Assembly (NCBI GenBank): GCA_902495705.1
Contig: CABUXT010000024.1
Coordinates: 1-34,369 of the forward strand
Length of the DNA stretch: 34,369 bases
Direction: 5' to 3'
From: an uncultured cyanobacterium
Lineage (GTDB): Bacteria; Cyanobacteriota; Vampirovibrionia; Gastranaerophilales; Gastranaerophilaceae
Under the pieces are notes generated by a model that was given only the letters and a program-made list of their open reading frames with translations, did not search any database and was not told where the DNA came from. Every line of letters begins with the position of its first letter. Positions within the stretch are counted from its first letter, which is position 1. A program made the position numbers and the translations under genes. Positions 7,586 to 14,335 of this stretch are shown in pieces.

Positions 7586-8482
7586 ATGACAGAGGCAATT
7601 ACCGAGTACAGAAATGAGAATACGAAAGACATCGACCTTTTGTCGACAATTGACATGGTTAGAAAAATGAATGAAGAAGACCAAATTGTTGCAAAAGTTG
7701 TTGGCGATGAGGCTCCAAATATTGCAATCGCAATTGATACTATTGCAAAAGCTTTTCTAAAAGGTGGCAGATTGTTTTATTTTGGTGCAGGCACTTCAGG
7801 CAGACTCGGCATATTAGATGCATCAGAATGTCCTCCGACATTCAGTGTTGACCCAACGATGGTTCAAGGTATTATTGCAGGCGGAGAAAAAGCTATTTTG
7901 CATGCGATAGAAGGTGCGGAAGACAGCTTTGAGGCAGGCAAAGAGGATGCAAAAGTTTTAACCGATAAAGATGTTTGTGTTGTGATTTCCGCAAGCGGTA
8001 ATCCTAAATATTTGTTAGGTGTTTTGGAACAGGCTGATGAAGTCGGTGCTGCAACAATCGGTATCACTTGCAACTCAAAAGGTATGATTGCACAAGAGGC
8101 AGGTCATGTGATTTGCGCTGAAGTCGGACCGGAAGTTATCGCAGGTTCAAGCAGATTGAAGGCAGGAACTGCACAAAAGATGATTTTGAATATGTTATCA
8201 ACCGGTGCAATGATAAAAATCGGTAAAACTTATGAAAACTTTATGATTGACTTGAAAGCTGTCAATGAAAAATTGAAAGATAGAGCAATCAGAATTGTTT
8301 CTCAAATTGCGAAAGTTACAAATAGTGAGGCTTTAGCAGCATTGTTAAAATGCGATTGGGAAATCAAAACCGCAATTATTATGATAAAAATGAAAACTGA
8401 TGCTGATAATGCAAGGTTAGAGTTGAAAAAACACAGCGGTGTACTTAGAAAAATTATTAAACCAGAGGAAACAAAGGTTTAG
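7586..8482 (+). CDS. murQ: N-acetylmuramic acid 6-phosphate etherase
   Basis: MurQ cleaves the lactyl ether of MurNAc-6-phosphate to give GlcNAc-6-phosphate and lactate, a step in recycling cell-wall sugars. The 298-residue protein carries the SIS-domain motifs FGAGTSGRLGILDASECPP, ISASGNPKYLLG and EVGPEVIAGSSRLKAGTAQK. A TTG in frame at 7580 overlaps the ribosome binding site AAAGGAG (7574-7580), so the ATG at 7586, 5 bases downstream, is the start. No anhMurNAc kinase or PTS transporter is adjacent, so the source of the substrate is not clear from context. Confidence 0.96.
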   Translation: MTEAITEYRNENTKDIDLLSTIDMVRKMNEEDQIVAKVVGDEAPNIAIAIDTIAKAFLKGGRLFYFGAGTSGRLGILDASECPPTFSVDPTMVQGIIAGGEKAILHAIEGAEDSFEAGKEDAKVLTDKDVCVVISASGNPKYLLGVLEQADEVGAATIGITCNSKGMIAQEAGHVICAEVGPEVIAGSSRLKAGTAQKMILNMLSTGAMIKIGKTYENFMIDLKAVNEKLKDRAIRIVSQIAKVTNSEALAALLKCDWEIKTAIIMIKMKTDADNARLELKKHSGVLRKIIKPEETKV

Positions 8483-8497
8483 GAGGATAGAGAGATA

Positions 8498-9499
8498 ATG
8501 AAATTAACAGTTCTTGGAGCAGGATGTTGGGGATTAACTTTAGCATGGCTTTTAACAAATAATTTTGATGAAATCACAGTATGGGGTAGAGCTCAGGATT
8601 TGTCGGAAGATTTGCTAAACAATAAACACGCAACTAAACCTTTAGAAGTTCAATTGGATAACAAAGTTGAAATTACATCTGATATGGCAAGTGCAATAAA
8701 AGATGCAGATATTATTTTGTCTGTTATTGCAACATCAGGTACTCGTGATGTTTGCGAACATCTTAAAGCTGCAGGAATCAAGGACGAGCAAATTTTGGTC
8801 AATGCCTCAAAAGGTATTGAATTACCGTCTTTGATGAGAATGTCAGAAGTTATAAAAGATGTTTTGCCAAATCAAAGACTTGTAGTTTTGTCAGGTCCGA
8901 CTCTTGCAAAAGAGGTTTTGCAAGGCAAACCGACTGCGGCATGTGTTGCTTGTGAAGATATTGAGACAGCTCAATTTGTACAAAAGGCTTGCAATGTTCC
9001 AAATAAATTCCGTTTATACACAAATACCGATGTAATCGGTGTTGAACTTGGCGGTAGTTTGAAAAACGTTATTGCAATCGCGTCAGGTTTTGCACATACA
9101 ATGGGTTTGGGGGATAATTGCTCAGGTACATTGTTGACTCGCGGTATGGCAGAGATTGTGCGTGTAAGTATTCAACTTGGTGCAAATCCTTCAACATTAT
9201 ACGGATTATCAGGTATGGGCGATTTGATTGCAACCTGTTCTTCTCCAATGTCAAGAAACTACACGGTTGGTTCTATGCTTGCAAAAGGCAAAAAAATCAA
9301 TGATATTCTTGCTGAATTGGGTTCTGTTGCGGAAGGTGTAAAAACTTCAAAAGCAATTTGTGAATTGGCTCAGAAATTAGGTATTGAAGTTCCTGTTTCA
9401 AATGCAATTTATGAGGCTGTTTACACAGATATTACACCGGAAGAACTTTTGTCAAAACTAATGAACAGAAAGCTTAAAGAAGAAGAAAGATACGTATAA
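8498..9499 (+). CDS. gpsA: Glycerol-3-phosphate dehydrogenase (NAD(P)+)
   Basis: GpsA reduces dihydroxyacetone phosphate to sn-glycerol 3-phosphate, the backbone precursor of phospholipids. The 333-residue protein has the nucleotide-binding motif LGAGCWGLTLAWLL, NASKGIE, LSGPTLAKEV, the substrate region GGSLKNVIAIASG with its catalytic Lys, and LSGMGDLIATC. AGGAGG lies about 11 bases before the ATG. Its TAA overlaps the ATG of ricT by one base (TAATG), indicating translational coupling. Confidence 0.97.
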   Translation: MKLTVLGAGCWGLTLAWLLTNNFDEITVWGRAQDLSEDLLNNKHATKPLEVQLDNKVEITSDMASAIKDADIILSVIATSGTRDVCEHLKAAGIKDEQILVNASKGIELPSLMRMSEVIKDVLPNQRLVVLSGPTLAKEVLQGKPTAACVACEDIETAQFVQKACNVPNKFRLYTNTDVIGVELGGSLKNVIAIASGFAHTMGLGDNCSGTLLTRGMAEIVRVSIQLGANPSTLYGLSGMGDLIATCSSPMSRNYTVGSMLAKGKKINDILAELGSVAEGVKTSKAICELAQKLGIEVPVSNAIYEAVYTDITPEELLSKLMNRKLKEEERYV

Positions 9500-10422
9500 T
9501 GAAATTTGCTGTCAGATATTTGAAAAATACATTTTATCCTCTGAATGTGCCTGAAAACATTCATCTTCAAGATGGACAGATGGTAATTGTCAGAACAGAA
9601 AAAGGTGAAGAGGCGCTAAAGGTTTTTCTTGTAAATTCACAAGTTGAACAGATTTGGAAACATGCAAAAAACAAACCTGAACCGTTCAATGTTATCAGGG
9701 TGTTGACTCAGCGTGACTTACAAACTCTTGATGATATTAAAAAAGAAGAAGTTGAGGCGTTTTTCAAATGTCAGGCTTTAATTAAACAGCACAAACTCGT
9801 TATGAATCTTGTTCAATGCAGAATAACTTTTGACAGACGCAAGATTACTTTCTATTATACGGCGCCTGAAAGGGTTGATTTTAGAGCACTTTTGAAAGAT
9901 TTGACTCAAACTTTTACAAGAGTTCGTATTGATTTGAGACATATCGGTGTAAGGGATGAAACCTCAATTTTAGAAGGCGTTGGCTTGTGCGGACAACCAT
10001 TCTGCTGTTCAAGCTTTTTGAGAAAATTTGCAACAATAAATGTTAAACTGGCAAAAGACCAAGGTATGCCTATTGCCCCTGGGAAAATTTCAGGAACTTG
10101 TGGCAGGCTGCTTTGTTGTTTGACTTATGAATATTCAAATTACATTGACGCAGCTAAAGGTATGCCGCCAATCGGTTCTACCGTTATGACAACAGACGGC
10201 TTGGGCAAGGTTTCTAACTTGCAGTTTATGAGTGGAAAAGTTCAAGTTAAGCTTGAAGATGGCAAGACTAAAGACTTTGACAAAAATGATATTGAAATGG
10301 TAGATGCAGATGTCAATGTTGAAATTGATGTTCCTGTGATAAATAACTACACGGAAGAAGATTCAAATATTGATATCAAGCAGTTGGAAGATGACAGAAA
10401 CAGTTCAACAGGAAATATTTAA
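9499..10422 (+). CDS. ricT: PSP1-domain protein, RicT (YaaT) family
   Basis: A 307-residue member of the PSP1/RicT family. In Bacillus, RicT works with RicA and RicF as an iron-sulfur protein complex that directs RNase Y processing of mRNAs. The core has the family's paired cysteine motifs CGQPFCCSSF (about residues 164-173) and CGRLLCCLTYE (about 201-211). The last 40 residues are acidic and low-complexity. It is coupled to gpsA by a 1-base overlap and ends the operon before a GC-rich terminator. The role in this host is inferred from the family; ricA and ricF are not here. Confidence 0.9.
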   Translation: MKFAVRYLKNTFYPLNVPENIHLQDGQMVIVRTEKGEEALKVFLVNSQVEQIWKHAKNKPEPFNVIRVLTQRDLQTLDDIKKEEVEAFFKCQALIKQHKLVMNLVQCRITFDRRKITFYYTAPERVDFRALLKDLTQTFTRVRIDLRHIGVRDETSILEGVGLCGQPFCCSSFLRKFATINVKLAKDQGMPIAPGKISGTCGRLLCCLTYEYSNYIDAAKGMPPIGSTVMTTDGLGKVSNLQFMSGKVQVKLEDGKTKDFDKNDIEMVDADVNVEIDVPVINNYTEEDSNIDIKQLEDDRNSSTGNI

Positions 10423-10433
10423 TAAAGAAAGCG

Positions 10434-10468
10434 AAAGTGGCGCGCCCAAATAGGGCGCGCCGCTTTTC
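10434..10468 (+). terminator. Strong terminator of the ribH-ricT operon
   Basis: GGCGCGCCC (10439-10447), loop AAATA and GGGCGCGCC (10453-10461) form a perfect 9-bp all-GC stem, flanked by AAAGT and GCTTTT. It stands out in very AT-rich surroundings. It also faces the convergent gene ending at 10483. Confidence 0.93.
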
Positions 10469-10482
10469 TAAAAACTGTTTTA

Positions 10483-11034
10483 TTATAAACTTTCTTCAGC
10501 AGATGTTCCGAATTTTGCAAACAAATCATTTGCAGTTTTTTCAACAGCAGCTTTTGCTACGCGTTTTCTGGCATTTTCGTCTTCTATTATAATTTGACGT
10601 TTGTCTAATTCTTTTGTAAATTCAGCTGCTCTATCAAGTTCTGATGTTTGTCCTGAAATTCTTTTATATGCATCTAATGCAGCTTCTTTTGATTCATATT
10701 GTATTGTTGCATCGTATGGTTTATTTTTTGTAAGTCCATAAATTTCCGTACCACTCCAAGTTGTATGTACATTTAAAAATTCAGGGGTCAATGCACTTGG
10801 TTGTATAGGGTCAAATGGTGGAAGGTATTTGTTTGCATAAGGAGATATGATACGAGGTGTCATATTTTCTCCGATTTCCAAATCGTAGTATGTGGTGCCT
10901 TTTAGTTCTTCGCCGATTTTGCCTAATTTTTCAAGTGTTTCAATGCTTGCATTTTTTAGTGATGGCATTGCCTCAGGTTTAATTTTTAGTGCCATGCCAA
11001 AGTTTTGAGCTGACATATTGTTGTTTACTTGCAT
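10483..11034 (-). CDS. Uncharacterised protein with MQV...NFGMA N-terminal tag (paralogue A)
   Basis: A 183-residue protein of unknown function. It begins MQVNNNMSAQNFGMALKI, a tag shared in pattern with two other proteins in this window. The body shows the patterns PRI (residue about 61), LNVHTTWSG and ESKEAALDAYKRIS. These align with PRI, LNTRWDG and DKESAVAAYTKIT in the next gene, so the two are diverged paralogues. There is no signal peptide or membrane helix. The C-terminal third is a charged helix. The start has AGAAAGGA about 8 bases upstream. The pair forms a minus-strand unit of its own, probably co-transcribed across 41 bases. Confidence 0.82.
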   Translation of the reverse strand: MQVNNNMSAQNFGMALKIKPEAMPSLKNASIETLEKLGKIGEELKGTTYYDLEIGENMTPRIISPYANKYLPPFDPIQPSALTPEFLNVHTTWSGTEIYGLTKNKPYDATIQYESKEAALDAYKRISGQTSELDRAAEFTKELDKRQIIIEDENARKRVAKAAVEKTANDLFAKFGTSAEESL

Positions 11035-11075
11035 AATTTTTCCTTTCTGGTTTTATTTATTATTAAATATCATTT

Positions 11076-11510
11076 TTAGTATTTTGTTCCAAAGTCTTCC
11101 AAAACCTTTACGATTTCGACAACTCTATCTAAAAGTGTTGGAGCCTTGGTAATTTTTGTATAAGCTGCGACTGCTGACTCTTTGTCTTTCATATCAATAC
11201 GTTCACAGTATCTTTGACCTTTTGTAATAAATCTTTCGTAAGGTGAACCATCCCAACGAGTGTTCAGTTTGAGTTCATTATCACGAGGTTTTGTGACATG
11301 AAACTCGGAAACGAAGGCAGAACCTGCTTGGTCATAAATTCTTGGCTGACCGTTATTCATAAGCGTAAGGTGCCAAGAGTTTGTATTTTTCAATGCTTCT
11401 TGCGCTTTTTTGATACATTCAGGGGTGATATCTGTTGGGCATTTAACATCTTTTGGAACTTTAAATGCCATACCAAAATTAGGAGATTGATAATTGTAAC
11501 CTACTTGCAC
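11076..11510 (-). CDS. Uncharacterised protein with MQV...NFGMA tag (paralogue B), GTG start
   Basis: A 144-residue paralogue of the downstream gene. The open frame begins with ATG at 11531, but AGAAAGG (11524-11518 on the minus strand) lies inside that extension, about 7 bases before a GTG at 11510. Starting there gives MQVGYNYQSPNFGMAFKV, which lines up with the tag of paralogue A (MQVNNNMSAQNFGMALKI). I therefore choose the GTG. The body carries PRIYDQAG, LKLNTRWDG and DKESAVAAYTKI. No known domain is recognised. Upstream lies repeat DNA with no evident operon partner. Confidence 0.8.
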   Translation of the reverse strand: MQVGYNYQSPNFGMAFKVPKDVKCPTDITPECIKKAQEALKNTNSWHLTLMNNGQPRIYDQAGSAFVSEFHVTKPRDNELKLNTRWDGSPYERFITKGQRYCERIDMKDKESAVAAYTKITKAPTLLDRVVEIVKVLEDFGTKY

Positions 11511-11624
11511 AATAGAACCTTTCTTATACACGCTATTTACAAGTTTTTAAACACCCAACAAAAATAAAATTGCTTGAAATTTTGGAAATGTTAAGTTGTG
11601 TGAATAAAGTTATAAAGATGAGGG

Positions 11625-12160
11625 CAAGAAGGTAGGAAGGCTGGAGGTCAGGCTTTTTAAATTTGTATGTAGGCATGTACTGCCGACAATGTAAAAAATA
11701 TTGTCATTCTGAAAGCTTAGAAAATTTGTGCAAGTTTTACGCGCACATAATTTTCTTGCTATTCAGAATCTCTAACAGAACATATTGAAATTAAATATTA
11801 ATAATTTTATTGGTGGCTGGTGAGCCCACCCTACATGCTGTGCAAAAAGGTCTATGTCATTCCGAATTTAGTTCGGAATGACATGTACCCTCTCCGAGGG
11901 AGAGGGCTAGGGTGAGGGTTTGTCTAGTTGTAGGTCGGCTTTACCAAGCCGACAAAAATCAACATTGATAGATTCTGAATAGGATAAAATCTACGTCGCT
12001 ACGCTCCTTGATTTTCAATCCTTTCAGAATGACATGTGTTTGTAAAACCCTAATAGTCATGCTGAACTTGTTTCAGCATCTCAAATTGAACATATTGGAC
12101 TTATGCCAAATTTGTAATATTAGAAGTAGTGTGGGGAAAATGAAGTGTCCCCACAAACTT
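11625..12160. repeat. Intergenic repeat block with six hairpin modules
   Basis: The gap 11511-12204 holds no gene. From left to right it has a purine-rich stretch (GGAAGGCTGG type, 11625-11661) and a long hairpin starting GTCATTCTGAAAGC (11703-11776). A minimal hairpin GTCATTCCGAA/TTCGGAATGAC follows (11856-11882), then a CCCTCTCC...GGAGAGGG element (about 11888-11907) and GTCGGCTT/AAGCCGAC (11934-11953). Next is the ATTCTGAATAGGATAAAATC module (11971-12033), a GTCATGCTGAAC/TTTCAGCAT arm (12056-12080) and a GTGGGG/CCCCAC hairpin (12131-12154). The small open frame 12008-12208 is a by-product of these repeats. Confidence 0.9.
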
Positions 12161-12204
12161 TGTTGTCAGTATTGCCATGTCGACTTACTTTATTTAAAAT
12201 TCAA

Positions 12205-12912
12205 CTAAATCCCTACAGACAAGCCGGCGCAGAGGTTAATCGACTGTCCTGTGATACCTTTTGCATCTTCTGAAATCAAATATTTTACAAGTCCTGCAAC
12301 CTCTTCAGGTTTTACAAATCGTCTTTGCGGAACAGTTTCCAGTATTTCTTCTTGTGAAAATTCGCTATCCTCAATTGATTCTCTGCCAAGTTCCGTATCA
12401 ACCCACCCCGGATTGATTGTATTTACGGTAATTCCATATTCTGCAAGTTCTAAACCTGTAGCTTTAGACAATCCGATAAGGCCTGCTTTTGTTGCAGAAT
12501 AAATTGCAGCATTTGCCTCACCCATTACCCCAGAAATTGAACCAATATTGACGATTCTGCCAAATCGATTTTTCTTCATGTGGGGTACTGCTTTGTGCAT
12601 CAAAAATATTGGTGCTCTCAAGTTTACTGCTAGCATGTGGTCTAGTTTGTATAACTCGGTTTCATCAATTCCGCAATAAATGTATTCGCCTGCGTTGTTT
12701 ATCAAAATGTCTATTTCTTTTTCTTCAATAAATTTACCAAGCTTTAATAAATCTTCTTCCTTTGACAGGTCGCACACACAATAATTATGAACTCCAAAAT
12801 CAAGTAATGCCGACTCATTTCGAGCGGTCACATAAACTTCTCCAATAAATTTTAATTCTTTTGCGATAGTTCTGCCGATACCTTTTGAGGCTCCTGTCAC
12901 TAATATATTCAT
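12205..12912 (-). CDS. Short-chain dehydrogenase/reductase
   Basis: A 235-residue SDR-family NAD(P)-dependent oxidoreductase, cytosolic. Seen: the cofactor motif TGASKGIG (residues 6-13), DLS near 50, NNAG at about 72-75, and the catalytic triad region with S in IGSISG and YSATK. NPGWVDTELG and TGQSINLCAG complete the fold. It resembles FabG-like 3-oxoacyl-ACP reductases, but substrate cannot be assigned, and no fatty-acid genes are nearby. AAGGAC lies about 8 bases before the ATG. It follows the small protein gene at 12932 by 19 bases and is probably co-transcribed with it. Confidence 0.93.
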   Translation of the reverse strand: MNILVTGASKGIGRTIAKELKFIGEVYVTARNESALLDFGVHNYCVCDLSKEEDLLKLGKFIEEKEIDILINNAGEYIYCGIDETELYKLDHMLAVNLRAPIFLMHKAVPHMKKNRFGRIVNIGSISGVMGEANAAIYSATKAGLIGLSKATGLELAEYGITVNTINPGWVDTELGRESIEDSEFSQEEILETVPQRRFVKPEEVAGLVKYLISEDAKGITGQSINLCAGLSVGI

Positions 12913-12931
12913 ACTTTTAGTCCTTTTTAAT

Positions 12932-13180
12932 TTATTTTGCAGCTTTAGATATAACTTTCAAACTTTCGTCAGATTGCTTTTTTATAGATGAAATAGTTTG
13001 AAGATGTGCTTTTTCATACTGTGCTTTTATATCTAATGAATTAATCGTGTTTTTGCATTGTTTGGCAAGTTTTTCGGCATTATCTCTGTGTTGTTTGATT
13101 CCATAACCTGATGCGATAGAACCTGCACATACAACTGATGCTGCTACACATATTCCGCTTACAATTTTTGCGGGTTTCAT
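12932..13180 (-). CDS. Small membrane-anchored or exported protein
   Basis: An 82-residue protein with an N-terminal hydrophobic segment (residues 4-24, KIVSGICVAASVVCAGSIASG) followed by a charged, probably helical part. The segment could be a signal anchor, or a signal peptide cleaved near ASG. It has no lipobox of clear quality. AAAGGAGA sits 6 bases before the ATG. It lies behind the secG terminator and just ahead of the SDR gene. I do not recognise the family. Confidence 0.78.
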   Translation of the reverse strand: MKPAKIVSGICVAASVVCAGSIASGYGIKQHRDNAEKLAKQCKNTINSLDIKAQYEKAHLQTISSIKKQSDESLKVISKAAK

Positions 13181-13197
13181 AAAAATCTCCTTTTATC

Positions 13198-13230
13198 AAA
13201 ATCCCCACAGTAAAACATTGTGGGGATTTT
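13198..13230 (-). terminator. Bidirectional terminator behind secG
   Basis: AAAATCCCCACA and TGTGGGGATTTT pair perfectly around a 9-base loop (13210-13218), with A and T tracts on both sides. It separates nrtR-like/secG from the downstream small-protein gene. Confidence 0.9.
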
Positions 13231-13254
13231 AAAATTTAAGTTTATAAGTTTAAT

Positions 13255-13479
13255 TTATTTTACAATACCAAATCCGATAAGGAATGTGCAAATAATAAAG
13301 ATTGCGCAAACAATACCTGTCAATTTGTTTAAACCTTTTTCTGCACTCTTTTGAGATGCAAAAACATGTGATGCTCCGCCGATACCGCCGATGCCATCAC
13401 CTTTTGGCGAATGTAACAAAATCAAAACTATTAACAACACTGCTGCTACAGTTTCAATTGTCCATAATATATTTACCAT
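13255..13479 (-). CDS. secG: Preprotein translocase subunit SecG
   Basis: A 74-residue membrane protein of the SecYEG channel. It has two hydrophobic helices (about residues 5-22 and 51-72) joined by a loop with the conserved HSPKGDGIGG and a Gly/Ser/Phe segment (GASHVFASQKSAEKGLNKLTG). AAGGAG, 9 bases before the ATG, lies within the end of the preceding gene. The ATG overlaps that gene's stop (TAATG on the minus strand), so the two are translationally coupled. A terminator follows. Confidence 0.94.
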   Translation of the reverse strand: MVNILWTIETVAAVLLIVLILLHSPKGDGIGGIGGASHVFASQKSAEKGLNKLTGIVCAIFIICTFLIGFGIVK

Positions 13480-14159
13480 TATTTATTTTCTCCTTTTTTG
13501 ATAAAATGTGCTCTTTTTGAGTTTAATTCAATGTTCTCAAAAGTATATAGCCTTGCAGGACGTTTTGAGGATGATTTTGTATATTCCTCAAGTTCAATCA
13601 AGCCGTCAGTTGCAAGTGCTTTTTTTCTAAAATTACGTTTATCTAACTTTTTGCCCATAATAAGTTCATAAGCTTTTTGCATTTCGGTAAGTGTAAATTT
13701 TTCAGGCAAAAGTTGGTAAGCAACAGGGCAAAGTTCCAATCTTTCTCTTGTTCTTTTTAGGGAATACTGAATAATTTCTTTGTGGTCATAAGCTAAAGCC
13801 GGTAAGTCGTTAATTTTGTGCCATCCAAGTTCAGGGGTTGAAACGATTTTGATATCTTCGGAACGCACTAATGCGAAATATGCACAGGTAATAACACGAG
13901 CGTTAGGGTGACGGAGTGGGTCGCCGAATGTATAAAGCTGTTCAAGATAGATATTATCTACTGCAGTTTTTTCTTTCAAAACCCTTAAAGCAGCTTCATC
14001 CAAGTTTTCTGACAAGCGGATATAACCTCCGGGGATTGCCCATTTTCCTTTGAATGGTTCTGTCGTACGTTTAACAAGCAATACTTGAATGTTATCATTT
14101 TTAATCGTCAAAATAACGACGTCGACTGTAATTTCGTGTGTTTTAGTTACGCTGAACAT
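13479..14159 (-). CDS. NrtR-like regulator: degenerate Nudix domain plus winged helix
   Basis: A 226-residue protein with an N-terminal Nudix-fold domain (residues about 8-140) and a C-terminal winged-helix region, the architecture of NrtR-type repressors. NrtR proteins control NAD or sugar-nucleotide metabolism by sensing ADP-ribose-like ligands. The Nudix box starts well (GGYIRLSENLDEAAL) but the catalytic RExxEE pattern reads RVLKEK. The metal-binding glutamates are therefore partly lost, as expected for a sensor rather than a hydrolase. The C-terminal part (LTEMQKAYELIMGKKLDKRNFRKK) is the DNA-recognition region typical of the family. It overlaps secG by one base. TTGATT (14212-14207) and TATATA (14190-14185) are candidate promoter boxes. 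Confidence 0.87.
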   Translation of the reverse strand: MFSVTKTHEITVDVVILTIKNDNIQVLLVKRTTEPFKGKWAIPGGYIRLSENLDEAALRVLKEKTAVDNIYLEQLYTFGDPLRHPNARVITCAYFALVRSEDIKIVSTPELGWHKINDLPALAYDHKEIIQYSLKRTRERLELCPVAYQLLPEKFTLTEMQKAYELIMGKKLDKRNFRKKALATDGLIELEEYTKSSSKRPARLYTFENIELNSKRAHFIKKGENK

Positions 14160-14260
14160 TATTATATGACCTTTTTCCCCTTCTTATATATTTATATAAT
14201 AAACATAATCAATACTATAAATCAAATTATTAAAAATATTAATATTTGTTTACATAGAGT

Positions 14261-14289
14261 AAAAAGTATGCAATTTGTATATACTTTTT
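14261..14289. promoter_or_regulatory. Palindrome overlapping a candidate promoter
   Basis: AAAAAGTAT (14261-14269) and ATACTTTTT (14281-14289) form a perfect 9-bp inverted repeat with an 11-base spacer. A candidate promoter, TTGTAT (14275-14280) and TATATA (14297-14302) with 16 bases between, overlaps it and points to the gene at 14336. A perfect 14-bp palindrome AAATATTAATATTT lies at 14234-14247. The divergent neighbour encodes an NrtR-like repressor, a candidate but unproven binder. Confidence 0.5.
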
Positions 14290-14335
14290 GCGTTTATATA
14301 TACAGATGGATATTAATCAGGAATTATAGCGCGCA

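Noticed and set aside
12008..12208. Open frame beginning MIFNPFRMT
   Set aside because: The same start is produced at 25470 by the same ATTCTGAATAGG repeat; it lies fully in repeat DNA with no ribosome binding site.
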